Shown here in pieces: positions 43,495-57,267 of a stretch of 64,000 nt of DNA. Source of the DNA: Ciona intestinalis (Eukaryota; Chordata; Ascidiacea; Phlebobranchia; Cionidae); the NCBI RefSeq assembly GCF_000224145.3, contig NW_004190345.2:1-64000 (forward strand), read 5' to 3'. Each line of letters starts with the position of its first letter. Position 1 is the stretch's first letter. The notes beneath the pieces are model-generated. The model was not told the origin of the DNA. It did no database searches and worked only from the letters and a program-made list of their open reading frames with translations. The position numbers and the translations under genes were made by a program.

Positions 43495-46053
43495 CTTCCA
43501 CCACCCGGATAAACAACTTCGTCTGGCATAAACCTCCGTAGCCACCCCATCGTCTTGCCTTCGGGAAACTTTGTTAACGGGCTCAGTCTATCGATATCGT
43601 GTGGTACAAACTCGTACACAGGCTCCCCCATGTCTGGGTAAATAGAAATATTATAAATTTATTTAACGAAAGTTATTTTTCCACCACTTAACACCTACCC
43701 ATTTGATGGTAAATCCCCCTAACTGATACATCCCAACTGCTCTGATAGAATCGTAACGACATCGGGATAATCGTTTCCTCATGTTGTCTGTAGAAGTCTC
43801 TGGTGCGGAACGACCGATCTTGTAAAGGGCTATGAACATAATTGTCGCGTTAATAATATGTAATATGTATTATGGAGATTAACTTTTCTTTGTCTTTAAC
43901 TCCAACAACAATGGGTAAAAAATGGTTACGGTTCAAAACATCTTTATAAACATTGGTTGGCAGAGCCGTGACTTACCACGGGTGTTCGTGAGGTTGAATG
44001 TTGAGTTTGTTGGTTTGTTTAAACAATAGAAACACCATTCTATGGTAGCCGGTCCCGCGAGGGGGGAGAGGTTGAAGGTAGTCGATGATCGTTTCCCCCG
44101 TTGTGATGTCATCACCCTCTATGTTGGTGCTTTGAAAAAGAATGGATGTAACTTTCAAACACAATAGTGAAGACTAAACTTAATAAAACAGCGAAATAAA
44201 GGATTAGCAGCAAAACGATAGTTGAAACACGCTACGGGTAAAACTACTTGAGTAAAAGCAAGGCTGCTAAACCTAACAATACAATATAAATTAACTTCTT
44301 TTGAATAATAAATTAAAAACAAACCAAAGTAGAATTAATAAATACCACAATACTTACACAAACCAGTGAAGATATTCTTTATCATTATCTTCAATATTTC
44401 CATCCAAGTTAAGCAACAACAAACTCCATAAACCATCGGCCTCACTTTGGTACGTAACTTCTGGTTGTGTTGATGCCTATATAATAATCCACGATTATTA
44501 AAAGAAACTGTCATTGCTATTCTTGTGGTCCAATGTGTTGTTGGTCACGACACACCCCATTGATGTCGCGTCTATGGCGGTAAAATGGCAACAACAACAC
44601 ACACATATATATGTATAATATATACATGATCTATTGTTTTACAGCCATATTATTTATAATACACCAATATATATAACTTATCCTCACTTCGCTTGGTGAT
44701 ATTTCATTCCCATAATGCACGGGGTTAATGAATGAGCCTCCATCTTTGTACCCGACCTCCATGCGCAAGCGGGGATAAAAATGGGCGTGTCCAAATAAAT
44801 CTTTAAAAACCCCGTAGTGGTGCGCCACCCGATGGATCTCGGACGCACATTCGTTGGTTTCCTCGAATTCATTCATCACTTCATCAATGTTGAGTTTCAC
44901 TGCATAATGTTCGAGTGGTGTGACAAATAATATGGAAATAAATGTTTGCTACACACATAGATATCTTATATCACTGCCACATCCGTTAACATATAACATT
45001 GTTTTACTTTGGACGAGAGTTTCTTCTAAATAATAGATCACTGTATATACAAAACAAACACATAAACATCATATAAATTACATTGTCCTCGTCTTGCTTG
45101 TTGTTCCCTCGTGTCATCTTGTTTAAGTCGTTGTAACTCTTTCATCTTCGTGTTCTTTGATACTTGGTCTGGTGGTTCCCCCATTCCGATATCAACAAAG
45201 TTCACGAACCCTGCAACATTATGACATCATAATTATCCAACCCTAGTGGTGACAATAATTCTTCGTTTTAATTATTGGGAATTTATTCGACACTTTTATC
45301 AGCATTGTGTTTTATCGATTGTTGTTTTGCTGCTAAGTCCGTTCTCTTAGTTGTTTCAATTAATTTGATCTTTGCTATCGATCTATCGAATTCAAACTTA
45401 TAACTAAATTATGTCATACTTAATTTCTATGAATAAATATGTTTATCCAAGTTTTATTATGATGTAATAACAAAGCAATATGATGTCACCATTATGTTTC
45501 TTCCACCAATAATCCATCGTCTTCCAATTTAATTTTAATTTTCGGTTCCGGATTCTCGTTCGTTCAGCTTCAACTAAATACCTGTCAATCAATGGATGTA
45601 ACTTATTTATCTCGGCATGTCAATTGTCACTTACTTGTTATAACTTCCATATCTTGGCAAATCTTTCCCAATGTATTTATTATTGGGTAGTTCTGTCGCT
45701 CCATGTTTGGTCCCATATTCGAAGCCATATAGTGGGGACCGTGCTTTGGATGTTACCGCATGTTCGACACTTGCGCGATAGATTTCTTCGTCTGTTACAA
45801 GGTATTAGAGGCTACCATGGTTTATAAGGGAAATGTTTGGGTGATTATATAATTAAAGTAAGCTACTACATATATGGTTAGACAGCAGAAATATCAATAA
45901 CATGACATCATTATATATACTTTTGCATGTTATTATAAATCATGACGTCAATTGTTATTGTGACGTCACATTAGCAATAACAATCACCTGTTTTATTATC
46001 TCCGTCAGAAACCTCGAATTTTCCTTTCGTCCCGATCCTATACGCGCTGCCAT
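43495..46053 (-). CDS. MRPL38: Mitochondrial large ribosomal subunit protein mL38
   Basis: mL38 is a PEBP-fold protein of the mitoribosome large subunit. Exons (transcript order): 46053-45988 (tentative), 45791-45635, 45581-45490, 45210-45082, 44899-44698, 44476-44358, 44129-43977, 43829-43699, 43633-43495. Landmarks match human MRPL38: PRYGSYNKYLVEAERTRIR; HHYGVFKDLFGHAHFYPRLR; INPVHYGNEISPSEASTQPE; VTYQSEADGLWSLLLLNLDG; EYLHWFVTNIEG; PLPPRGTGYHRMVFLLFKQ; RSFRTRDFYRQHEETIIP; IYHQMDMGEPVYEFV. The first exon (MAARIGSGRKENSRFL) looks like a basic presequence but ends in phase 0 where the next exon needs phase 1, so its donor, or the exon itself, may be wrong. It is divergent from ARPC2. Confidence 0.92.
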
Positions 46054-46702
46054 AGTGACGTAACAAACACCGAACGTGACCAACTTGTGTGAATCCTTTA
46101 ATAATATTGTTGGGTCTCATATTTTCAAATAATCCAACCTAATCCTGGTTTGTATACAATGTGAATCCACACATGACTACGGGAATGCCCCAGAACTAGG
46201 ATACTTTTAAAATTGTCGCAAAAATGTGTGGTCTTTTTATTAAAACATAAAGCAGAGTCCTGTTTAAATACGGACTCTGCCATAAAAAATTTATATTGTA
46301 CTCATGGTTATCGTCTTTAATTATTTTAATATTTTGGTAAAAATTGGTGTGTTTAAGATGTCAATTACTGGTTGGCAACTCATTTTAACAACTCCTTCAT
46401 AATTTCCGGGTGGGTCACCAAAGTATGTTTATAATTTGTAGGAAAGGTATCATAATTGCTGTTGTTAATTAATTAACATTAAATGTTCATTTGTTTCTTA
46501 TAAATTATGACCAGATAGTAAAATACCTTTATTTATTTTTAGATTAGTTTGTGTGGTTAACTTTTTCTGTTTGCTAAACCGTTTTAGTTTTTACAAGTTG
46601 AGACCATTAATGTCGGAGGTTTTACAACAGGATTTCACGGTCTAATATTGCGTTGGTTGAAAGTTGATGTTTTTGGAATTTCCTCGTTGAAAAGATTTAA
46701 AG
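46054..46702. promoter_or_regulatory. Divergent intergenic region, MRPL38 / ARPC2
   Basis: These 649 bp lie between outward-facing start codons. It is AT-rich; a TGACGTAAC motif lies right at the MRPL38 start. A bidirectional promoter is plausible. No other gene seen. Confidence 0.45.
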
Positions 46703-47605
46703 ATGATTTTGTTGGAAACCGAGAACAGAGTGATTTATGATACTTTGAATTATAAATTCGAAGTCGCACAGTCAGGCGGGAAGCAAGATTCAATCGAAGT
46801 TACCGTCGCCGATTTTGACGGAGCGGTTTACCATTTGTCGAACCCTGACGGTGACAAAACGAAGATTCGAGTAAGCATCGGCCTCAAATTTTACAAAGAC
46901 TTGCAAGATCATGGCGCCGATGAATTGCTGAGACGTGAATATGGAGCTTATTACCAAGCAACGGCGGAAGATGGGTTCAGTGTCACGTTGGTGTACGATC
47001 TCACTAGTGTGGCGAAAGATTACAAACCAATCGCAAAGAAAGCTTCGTTGTTGAAGAGAAATTGCTTCGCGTCGGTTTTTGAGAAATATTTCGAAGCCCA
47101 AGCGAAAGGTGAGGTTGGTAAGAGGGCGGTGATTCATTACCGTGACGATGAAACAATGTACGTGGAATCTAAGAAGGATCGAGTTACCGTGATCTTTAGC
47201 ACGGTGTTTAAAGATGAATCCGACGTCACTTTCGGTAAAGTTTTCATGCAAGAGTTCAAGGAGAGTCGTCGACGAAGTCAAACGGCCCCCCAGGTTCTTT
47301 ACAACCATAAGGAGCCACCTATGGAGCTTAGTGGGTTGGATGCCGCAGTTGGCGATAATATCGGGTACGTTACGTTTGTGTTGTTCCCGAGACATACTGG
47401 TCCCAATGTACGCGACAACACAATTGATCTGATTCATACGTTCCGCAACTATCTTCACTATCACATCAAGTGCAGCAAGGCGTACATGCATCAACGCATG
47501 CGAGCCAAAACATCTGATTTCTTGAAGGTTTTGAACCGAGCTCGACCAGAGGATAAAAACAAAGAGAAAAAGACGATGTCCGGAAAGTCTTTCCAAGCTC
47601 GCTGA
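46703..47605 (+). CDS. ARPC2: Arp2/3 complex subunit 2 (p34-Arc), intronless
   Basis: ARPC2 is the structural core subunit of the Arp2/3 actin nucleator and contacts the mother filament. It is a single uninterrupted frame of 300 residues, exactly the human length, starting [20 protein letters not shown]. Strong matches: [127 protein letters not shown]. No introns, although its neighbours have many, so it may be a retrocopy that replaced the parent gene. I saw no poly-A remnant or target duplication at a glance. The frame and length leave no sign of decay. Confidence 0.97.
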   Translation: MILLETENRVIYDTLNYKFEVAQSGGKQDSIEVTVADFDGAVYHLSNPDGDKTKIRVSIGLKFYKDLQDHGADELLRREYGAYYQATAEDGFSVTLVYDLTSVAKDYKPIAKKASLLKRNCFASVFEKYFEAQAKGEVGKRAVIHYRDDETMYVESKKDRVTVIFSTVFKDESDVTFGKVFMQEFKESRRRSQTAPQVLYNHKEPPMELSGLDAAVGDNIGYVTFVLFPRHTGPNVRDNTIDLIHTFRNYLHYHIKCSKAYMHQRMRAKTSDFLKVLNRARPEDKNKEKKTMSGKSFQAR

Positions 47606-48332
47606 GTATATGAGGGGGGACGTGTTTCAATCACAAGAATATTTGACGTCAATCAAACATAGAAACATTATACTCTCGCTGACACTCCAGATTCGAAGAG
47701 AACAAAATTGAAATAATTGATCAGAATATTAACCCTTATAATCGTGTTATATCTTGCTATTTATCCAGTTGTTAATATTCTTGCAGTAATACCACTGTTG
47801 AGGATCATATAAATGGATTATCGCAATTGTGTTGTAAATATTCAAATATAATGACGATATTACACTTGGTCCAAATGTTGTGTTGCAGTAGAATTAGCCA
47901 AACTAAATATATTTGTATATCAACGAGATTTTGCCAGGAAATTTTTTTCGGTCAGATTTGAGCCATTTTTATTTTTCTTGAGTTAAAGATTAGTTGTAAC
48001 TTGGTTGCCACTGCATTGTATTTAATCGAAATAACGCTTACTCGTTTGAAGTGTTTGACATTTAGACGTCATTGGCTTGTGTATGATGTCACAGTACACT
48101 TTGATGTGACGTCACAATGCGCTACTCGTCAAGCAACAATAGGCATCTTAACTATTGTGACGTAATCAAAAAGCGATTTTATTCACCCGCTAGACGGCGT
48201 ATGTGAGTCAAAGTCAATAATTCACAATTAAGTGTCAAGTAATTAGGGGCACGTGGAAGTGACGACTCCTCGCGACAATAACAAAGCATTAATGACGTCA
48301 CTTAATGAAAGTTTCGCTCAAGTAATGAAGTG
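47606..48332. other. Intergenic region between ARPC2 and DENND5
   Basis: ARPC2 3' flank, then a DENND5 upstream region with several TGACGTCA octamers (48060-48300). No coding exon is supported. The promoter is inferred only from position. Confidence 0.45.
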
Positions 48333-51300
48333 ATGACGAGGTTTATCGATTATTTTTTCATTTGTGGATTAAATGAACGGGAAAAACCCCGTGTTTATAC
48401 TTCGTATGATGATGGTGTTCATAATGGTGAGTAATATATTATTGTGTTGTATTACATTATACGTTTGTATCTGTTTGTTTATTTGGGGTGACCCAGGTGT
48501 TCCACAAGGACCTCACCCGCATACAATAACATTTTTGGTTGTTGTTGTTGTAAGACACAAATAACCCGATTATTCGCATACCATTAACATATGCTGTGTA
48601 ACTTAACATAAACATCAAATAAATTCTATGTTTCATTTGCAGATTGTGATTCAAAATTAATCCCGTCCGTACTTTGTCATTACCCGAGGAATGTTCCGGA
48701 AAACCCATGGAATCCTGCTGAGGTAAATATTGTTTGTTGATAGTTGTGGTTGGGGCAACACCGCTTGTATTCAGCCCCCCATGTTTGTATCGTTCCAGCT
48801 TTGGAAGTTTTGTTCCCCCGGTGGTTTGTGGGCGGGGCAATCATCGACCAATCAGAAGCCTCGATTTCATTCCTTCCTCATTACAAGGGAAGATGGAAGC
48901 AGATGTTACGGACATGTACTTACGTTCCGCGAGCGTTGTGTGGATAGGAGCGTGAAGCAAGCTGTGGAATGTGAGATATAGATATCATATATTTCATAAC
49001 ACATACATGTTGTTAATAAGAGATATCCTATGTTTCCTAAACCTAAACCGACCTTTACTCTGATGTTGGGTGTTAATATAAGTGCAACTGCATATATTAT
49101 TATATACAAGTGAAGTGGACAAGGCATTACAAGAACATACAAACTGGATTTAGTTTTAAATTATGAAACACTTTGTTTGTAACTAGTTTATGACATCATA
49201 ACAGTCCATTGTTTGATGATTATGATGTCATCTAGAACACCATTGTTGCCTACTCTACTTTTACTTATGATGTCATAACTGTTTCAGCGATCCTCTCAAT
49301 GCAACCAACAAAGCAATTATTTGTGGATAAATGTCTTTGTTTCATCACACAACAAGCGTACATCAACACTTGCGAACAAATTTTACGCAAACTTTATGTT
49401 TTGTTCGTTAGTAATACGGCGCCTCCAGTGTTGCCAGTGGAAAGTTATCTTTATAATTTGTTGTACGAGGTGAGAAACACTGACACCAGTAATCAATATA
49501 AAGTTTGCTCTGGAAATATCGATGTTCGGGATTTAAACCGGCCTAAATAATATTCCAACTTCCTATTGCTTCAAGAAAGTTAACAAGGTTGTTAAATAAT
49601 CCTAATAATCCCCCCAGATTCCCCTCGTAAACGAAGGTAGCAGTCTCAAGTTGTCTTGCATGGGCCACGATGACCCCGTGGTGGTACAACAACCATCATC
49701 GAGTGAATTACCATTACTAGATGTTTATTTATCGAGGGTGGTTCATTTATTGGGGGGAGCGAGGAATCTCGTGAACTTGATGACGTCGTTGTTGTTGGAA
49801 CATCAGATATTGTTAGTGTCCGAAGGTAGGTGGGGTGGGGGCATGTCTTGGGTGTGTTTGGTGTGAACTTACAATGTTGTTGCCCAAAACTTGTTGTCCA
49901 ACATCAATATAATAGTTATATAGTTGGTATGGTTGGTACATTGAAGCTTATTATGCTCGTAACATCAGCTTGTTGATTCCACCCATCGACCAACAAACCA
50001 CACAATGTAACTTCCTTTCCTCCAGATTGCCACAAACTGACATTAGTAGGCGAAGGAATAACCAGCCTTATGTTTCCGTTCCAATGGCAGCACACCATAG
50101 TGACCATGCTGCCGTACGAGGTGGCAACACATTTCTTTGACGCACCCGTGCCGTACATCATCGGGGTGTTGGCAAATCAGAATAAGAAGGGACTTGTAAG
50201 GCAAGCGTTGGAGGTGAGTCAGCTGCGTGTTAGTGCTGTGGTTAGGATGAACGTTTAGGCTTGACGCTGCTACCATTGTTGACTATATGTGCAAGAAACT
50301 TAACGTTTTCCCTCAACAACAAGTTCACACACCAACCAATAACAACATATCTCCACCAGGTGAACCAGTGTTATGTAGATCTAGACAACCATATTGTTGA
50401 ATGGCCCGAGGAACAACCAACTTTTCCAAACGATGTCGAAATCATTGAGAAAATTAATTCAATAATTAAAGTTTACAACAAAGAGGTGACGTGTTGGTTG
50501 TGTTGGGGTGTCTCTATCTAAACCAATGGTTGGGGACTTAACGTTATGTACATTGTATTATTAATATGTCCTTTGTATATGTTGGTATTTATTGGTTGTT
50601 TGCGTGATTGTTATTTATGTGAGACGCAATGATATTATGTGGCAGGTTAAAGCATCGAGTATGACATCATCAGTGACATCATTGGATAATCAACCAACAA
50701 TGGAAGGTATTGTGTTTATGACATCATAATAACCATTATTCACCCCATAGACATCAAAGTATAATAAATGCAAGGGTGACATTGTTAATTAAGGTAAACC
50801 ATCCAATCTAACTTATTGATGGTAATGTAAAAGTGGGGTTGTCCCGACCACCCCACCACCCCGGGTTTGTTGCATAACCCCTTATTTTCACAGCAACCGA
50901 TGTAGATTTGTTAAAATCGAACGAAACGGTTGAACGAGTTGCGAATATCGCTCACAAAGTTGGAGCGTTTCAATCGATGGATGAGATTAATTCACTGCAC
51001 GCCAATATTTTGGGCAGCGATGGAAAGCAACATGTGAGTTTGGGTTTATAATGTGTGTTATAGGTTGGGAACTGTTGCATCCAATTTGGTGCAAATGTTT
51101 TGTGAATCAATATTCATAAATTAAGAAGAGTTTCATAATTATGTCCATTCTCTTCATTCTATACAGTTTATATTATTTCTATGTATTATTATATTTTGTT
51201 AAACTTTATTTTAATCTGTTCATTATGACATCACACCCACAGATGAATGAGTCATTGTTACGCGAGCACAAACTAAATGCGTCGATCCGCGAAACCTTGT

Positions 51301-54300
51301 CGTCGATATTTATTGTAATATTTGCGCAATACGATAAGTTCGTCATCCAATACAACGAAGACATGGCAGGGGGAGAGGAGTTCAACCCCGAGACTCAAAA
51401 TAACTTTGATAAAGTAAGTCTATGCTGTAATGATGAATTCTGCTATTACATAATTTGAAATAGTCTTCTCCTGTTTTTAAACCTTGATTTTATTCCACTG
51501 ATGAAACAGAAACCTAACAAATTTTTTTGATCCATAGATCTCGTTTTTATCGGACCAACCAGAATCGCGCTTGAGGTTTTTAATATCTTTCCTTGACACA
51601 CAAATGTTTGCGTCGTTCGTCGATAATTTCATTGTTTCGTGCAACAATATTCACGTTAAGGTGGGTACACTGTTGTTGATACCAGGTGTGGATTGTTAAT
51701 GGAAAATAGTTTTTCTTTTTTAAACGATGTCTTGCTGGGCAAACAATGGAGTAATCGAACTTTTTAAATTGCATTATACCGTAACCCCCCTCGTCATTCA
51801 GGATCCGTTATTGAAACTATTTGATGATCGTATCGACCAATCAAAACTCCCGATTGACGTGAAGAGTCCGTCATCGGCATCTTCCCCGAGGTCGGTGTTC
51901 AGGAGTTTGTCTGTATCATCGTCGCAGAATATCTCGACAGCGTGCGTGGNNNNNNNNNNNNNNNNNNNNNNNNNNNNNNNNNNNNNNNNNNNNNNNNNNN
52001 NNNNNNNNNNNNNNNNNNNNNNNNNNNNNNNNNNNNNNNNNNNNNNNNNNNNNNNNNNNNNNNNNNNNNNNNNNATGGTGTGTGGGTGTGCATGGTGCGT
52101 GGGTGCGCATGGTGCGTGGGTGCGCATGGTGCGTGGGTGCGCATGGTGCGTGGGTGTGCATGGTGCGTGGGTGTGTGGTGCGTGTGCGTGGGTGTGCATG
52201 GTGCGTGGGTGTGTGGGTGTGTAATGACATGTATATAAAACACACTAAACCACAACAGACGAAAAAGTTACTTGTGTGCAAGATGGGACGGGAAGCGTTC
52301 GAACTCGGCCACGGAGAACTCGCGATATCGGATCTTGAAGAAAGCACATGGATTGCTAGTTTGTGCGATTTATTGGAGAGAGTTTGGAGTCATGGGCTGC
52401 TTACTAACCATAAACATGTAAGTTGGTGTCTCCGCAATTTATCAATGTAACTCCACCTTCATATTTAAGTAAATAATAAAACCCCATAAACCGCGTTTAA
52501 CCCACCAACCCTGACTAACCCCCCACCAACCCCCAGGGTAAGTCAGCTTTATGGTCTCATCTCATACAATACCAAACATACGAACACGAGCGCACGACCA
52601 AGCGTCATCACCTCCAACACTTGAGTGGAAGTTCGCCATCGTTACTCGAGGAACCTCGTGTTCACGACCCCACCACCTCGTACTACTCCCTCCCCAGATC
52701 TTTCCCCAGGAAGAAAAAGGAAATCCACGTCCAGATCAGTGAGTTTGGTGTTCATCCTTGTGTGACCACTAGGTGTCACACATACAATGTTATCAACAAC
52801 ACGATGTTTGATTCTCAACCATTACGGAATATAAACTCAACCAAACGTTTATATTCCAGGCAAGCGAGTAAACGAGCAGCAAACGTGTGTCGTACCTCCA
52901 GCTAACTATAATATTGTGGCGGCCATGAAGTAAGTTGTGTATGTATGTTTGTGCGTGCGGGTGGGTGGGTGGGTGTTGTATATATGTTTGTTGGACGTGG
53001 GATTTATGCCAGGGTTTTCCCATTACCCCAACACCCGGGGTGCGTATGTATGTCTTGACGTGACCAGTGTCATGGACTCCCCGTGTGAGGATATAATAAT
53101 AATATTACACACGGTAAACACCCCCCCCTTCCCCCAGTCACATTCAATCCATGCGCGAAGTTCAAACGGAGGTCGGACGCAGCAGAGCGTGGATACGACT
53201 TGCGTTGGAACAAAAACAACTTCATTCTCATCTCAAGTTGTTGCTTACCAACCATTCATTGTTGGAGTAAGTGTTGATGCTAAATCTTAAGTGTGCACGA
53301 AATATTATGATTATTGTTTTGTGATCTTGAAGTTCCAATGTTCCGTATACTGGGAGACCTCATCATGGTTTGACGTTAAGTGTCTTGCCCAAGGAATGAA
53401 AANNNNNNNNNNNNNNNNNNNNNNNNNNNNNNNNNNNNNNNNNNNNNNNNNNNNNNNNNNNNNNNNNNNNNNNNNNNNNNNNNNNNNNNNNNNNNNNNNN
53501 NNNNNNNNNNNNNNNNNNNNNNNNNNNNNNNNNNNNNNNNNNNNNNNNNNNNNNNNNNNNNNNNNNNNNNNNNNNNNNNNNNNNNNNNNNNNNNNNNNNN
53601 NNNNNNNNNNNNNNNNNNNNNATGCGACGACGAACGTGAACAATTTCTCTTTCATTTACTTTCGTTGAACGCCGTTGACTTCCAGTGTTTTACAAACGCC
53701 TTCACCAAAACACGTGCGTATAATTTGTTTATTTGTGTTTTGCTTGTATAACAACTTTACCTAACTATTGGTGTCTCGGCACAATGGTTGGTTGTCTGTT
53801 GACCTGCTAGCATAAGGTGTATGGAACAGTCGTGTTATAACGTTGCCACGTTATGACAAATAAGTTTCATTCAAACTTTGTTCTATATTTATAGAGACAG
53901 AGTATCGAGTATGGGTTTTCCCCGGTCGCCAGTTCTCGGGTTTGTCGCAAACCACGGCGAACGTCTACATGAAAATATCGGGCGAGAAATCTTCAACGCA
54001 TGTTATTAACGTCCCAAGGGGGTGTTTGGAGTTTACTTTCATGGTGGGTGTCTATAGTGGTGATGTGGGGTATATTTGTGTATGGTGTTGTTGCTATTCA
54101 AATGTGAGAGATCTTCTGATTATTATTTATCATGTAATCTGATGTCTGCCGTCCACGAGACTTGGTGTGTGATGACGTAAGATCACCAAACAAACAATCA
54201 CGTAAGACTTCAATGTTTTCACAGCACCAGAACCTTGGAGTGTTGACCACTCTTGTAGTTGGGCACGATAACGCAGGTATCCTTCCCAAGTGGTTGTTGG

Positions 54301-55997
54301 GTGGCGTGGTCGTGAGGAATGAGATAACTAACCAGGTATAGTAACGGTGTATTCCTTATACGTGTATGGAACTTTGAACTTGTATATAAACTATGGGGCT
54401 TGAGGTTTTATTGCATAAGTACCAACGGTGTTGGAGGTATTGGTCCAACTTTGGTCTAAACGGCAAGAACCTCGACCATATACAATAAAGCTATGATATT
54501 CCCCCCAACCCCCCAGACCTTTCACTTCCCGTGCCATCGATGGATTGGGCGCGGAATCGACGACAATAGTTTGGAACGGTTGCTTGTGTCCAATATTGTG
54601 AGTAGGGGTCAAGACTTTGATGATTTCTCTACAAGGATATCTAAGGAACCGACCAAACTGTGAGTTGATGATGTCATACATGATGATGTCACAAATAACA
54701 CTATGACATCACAGACCAGCATTGGGTGTAGCTGAACTGCAGGAACGCATGGGACGACACGTGAACGCGATCGTGAAGTATCAACATCACCCCATACATG
54801 ACGTGAGGACGAACCATACACCACCACCTGCAAGTTTCACCAAGTTACTCGTGGATGGCTTGGTTGCAACCATCAACAAAGTCTTCACGCATGGAATTAA
54901 ATCTGGTGGATTGTTTCAGTAAGTTGGATGGTTGTTACTTGTTTGTGATTTCTATGTTAATGTATATAATGTTTCCTCTGTTTTTTCGCTTATGTAAACT
55001 TTTTCGTTTGTTAACGAGAGCGAAGAAACAAAATAAAGTCTAAACCACATATTAATTAACATTCTGGTTGAATTCAAACCACAGAAAGAAAATTTTTGCA
55101 TGGGATGTTTTGGTGGCGGGGTGCAACTTGTACCAATCAAACCCCCAACAACAACAACCATCGAACCCCCAACATACGAGACAACAACACACCAAGGTTG
55201 GGGGGGATTGGTTTCTAGGTACGTTGTGATGTCATATAACATTGGATCATGATGTCATAATGGGTTATTATTACAGGGAGTCGTAACAATGGACGACATC
55301 ACAATCGAGATGATGAGACAACAATCGTACAAAGTCAAGAGAGGTGGGTGTGTCAGTGTGTACGCTGCTGTGGGCGTATGTGTCCTTGAGCGAGATGCTT
55401 AACAGCAATTGCTCCAACCCAGTGGTCACTAATGGATTGTCAATATTGTCAGCCATTCAGAAACAAAAACACCCACAAAATTACATACATGGTAACTTGC
55501 AAGCGGGCACGAGATGTATGAAACAGAACACCCGTGTTATTACGACTGTCGTTTCCCCGCCACACGAGGATAAACAAGTTACATTCATTCATCTCTTTAT
55601 ATTCATAATAGTGTTGAACGGATGAAAGTATCTATGGACTTAATGTGCTCGCTTTGCAATCGTGTTTCAAACATTCAACACACTTTGGGGAAAGATGAAA
55701 TGTTTGTTCTGATTATTTGTATTTCACTTCAACAGCATTTACTGCCCGTGTGCCTTCCTAAGATTGCTTCTCTTGCCCAGGTTGGTTTGTTCTTTATAAG
55801 AGTTTTGAAATTTTTAAGTTTAATAACTTTTTATTATTTATAACTTTCAGGCCAGCAATTATTTTGATGAATCAGCATTTTTGTCGGACAATTCTGCCGT
55901 GTCATTCCTGGCACAAGTACTTTCGATGTTAAACGAATATAAACTTAATGTTGATGATTCGTTGTTCAGGGGATTGAAGTCTAAACTTATATCATAA
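48333..55997 (+). CDS. DENND5: DENND5-type Rab guanine exchange factor
   Basis: DENND5A/B (Rab6IP1) are Rab GEFs and effectors in Golgi and endosome traffic. Exons: 48333-48426, 48643-48722, 48799-48970, 49288-49469, 49618-49825, 50026-50213, 50360-50485, 50646-50706, 50894-51033, 51243-51413, 51538-51660, 51802->51949, gap, 52259-52417, 52537-52738, 52860-52929, 53138-53266, gap, <53622-53713, 53895-54043, 54225-54335, 54517-54659, 54715-54918, 55085-55218, 55277-55343, 55612-55780, 55851-55997. Domain order: uDENN ([37 protein letters not shown]), cDENN ([32 protein letters not shown]), dDENN ([31 protein letters not shown]), RUN1 ([41 protein letters not shown]), PLAT ([45 protein letters not shown]), RUN2 ([11 protein letters not shown] to the end). 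The start was chosen by homology to human RFADYFVICGLD, 40 bp upstream of a longer-looking but wrong-frame ATG. Residues between dDENN and RUN1 are lost in the gap. Confidence 0.95.
51950..52074. other. Assembly gap (125 N) in DENND5
   Basis: The gap falls right after the exon following dDENN and next to a GC-rich minisatellite. About 130 residues of human DENND5 (linker and start of RUN1) have no counterpart in the flanks. Confidence 0.9.
52075..52225. repeat. 15-bp G/T-rich minisatellite beside the gap
   Basis: About ten units of GCATGGTGCGTGGGT with small changes (TGTG for GCGC). It runs out of the gap edge, so the true array is probably longer and caused the assembly break. The open frames across it are repeat artefacts. 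Confidence 0.9.
53403..53621. other. Assembly gap (219 N) in DENND5
   Basis: The sequence to the right reads straight into an exon ([20 protein letters not shown], cf. human [20 protein letters not shown]). The left end of that exon is lost in the gap. Confidence 0.9.
55345..55597 (+). mobile_element. Composite SINE, nearly full length
   Basis: It covers head remnants (GTACGCTGCTGTGGGCGTAT), TGTCCTTGAGCGAGATGCTT, the core (TCCAACCCAGTGGTCACTAA), GGTAACTTGCAAGCGGGCAC, ACACCCGTGTTATTACGACT and the tail GAGGATAAACAAGTTACATT. It occupies the DENND5 intron between 55343 and 55612, almost touching both splice sites. Confidence 0.8.
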
Positions 55998-57267
55998 TTA
56001 TGACATCATTGATTATTATTATTATACCAGTATTACATCATAATGTTCCCATTGTTTCACATTCCCCTAGTTTCAAAATATTCTGATTCTTGCCGATTTT
56101 CAATAAATTTTTGTGATTGAATAATTTGAAAGATATATATTGGGAAGAAACACCTCGTTCTCGCTTGTGGTTGTTAGAAAGTAACAAGCTTATTCGCTCC
56201 CCAAAGCCTTGTTTAAATATTGTGTACGGCGGCAACTAGTGGTAAAAATGTCGTTGAAACGATGTACGCGAGAAGTCGCTGTTAAGCTAAATTGTCAATC
56301 GCGTTATGACATCATAATGGAAAGTTGGAATCGCGCATAAGTTGAAACGCATGTTGTTTGTTTATTTATGAAGGTAATAAATAGGTTTTTGTGTTTATGA
56401 ACACGTGTCGAAATGAAAACGCGCAAAGTTTCGATTTTGTTTTGATTTAAATTTCATTCAACCAATGGCAAGGCACGGTTATGGTTGTGAATATGACATC
56501 ACAATCCACTTTATGTCGCATGTCATTCATCACAATATTGTTTGTTACGTAATATTGGATTTAACGCCTGGTTGCTGAAAGAATATTCAAATCTTGTTTA
56601 AAATAGTTTTAAATCTGCAGATATTAAAATAAATACATTAACTATATGACACCCACGTTGAAAATGATTAAAGGATATATGTGGATATATTATTAAGTGA
56701 ACCTAGAGGCTCAAATTCGTGAGAAAGTCTCAAATATGATTTTAGGTAGTATTGAGTGAAGCTATTAATTTAGTTCGTACAAAATTTATTAAATATTTAA
56801 TAAAACTTAACAACGTAAACAAGCTGTGTTCGAAATTTACTTCAAAGAGATATTTTGATTAAGTATTTAAATCACTTTAAACGGGTGTTTTTCAGAAAAC
56901 TATTTTATGTTCCCGCCCATTGTCAATCATTAGAATTGTTTCATTTTGTTGCAACGACGCGCAAAGTAATTGGACCAATAATTACGCTTTGAAATTTTGG
57001 CTGTAAATCGAAATTTGAGAAAAAGGCAGAACTGTCGTGATGCGGCGGCTTTGGCAGTAGTGTGGGATTTATTTGGTAGCAGGTGTGGCAAGGTGTTTGC
57101 ACACAGTAAGTGTGTGTCAGTATTGCATGGTTTGTAACTTTATGGTAGTTTATTATTGTGATGGACAGACTTTGTCAGTTAGTCATTTAAGGTGTTGTTA
57201 GTTTGTGCCTACGGCGACAGTTTATCACTCGGTTTATATCTCAATAGATGCAAAGTTTAGTTGAAAC
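55998..57267. other. Intergenic region, DENND5 to RERG-like gene
   Basis: AT-rich. The middle (56600-56900) is very A/T-rich, with no TE I can name. The last 300 bp before the RERG-like start are G/T-rich. No exon supported. Confidence 0.4.

Noticed and set aside
46790-47596. 268-codon antisense open frame
   Set aside because: Shadow of ARPC2 on the other strand; the plus-strand frame matches the family along its full length.
51798-52347. Several overlapping His/Thr/Pro-rich or Cys/Val/Gly-rich open frames
   Set aside because: They come from the 15-bp minisatellite and the N gap, not from a gene.
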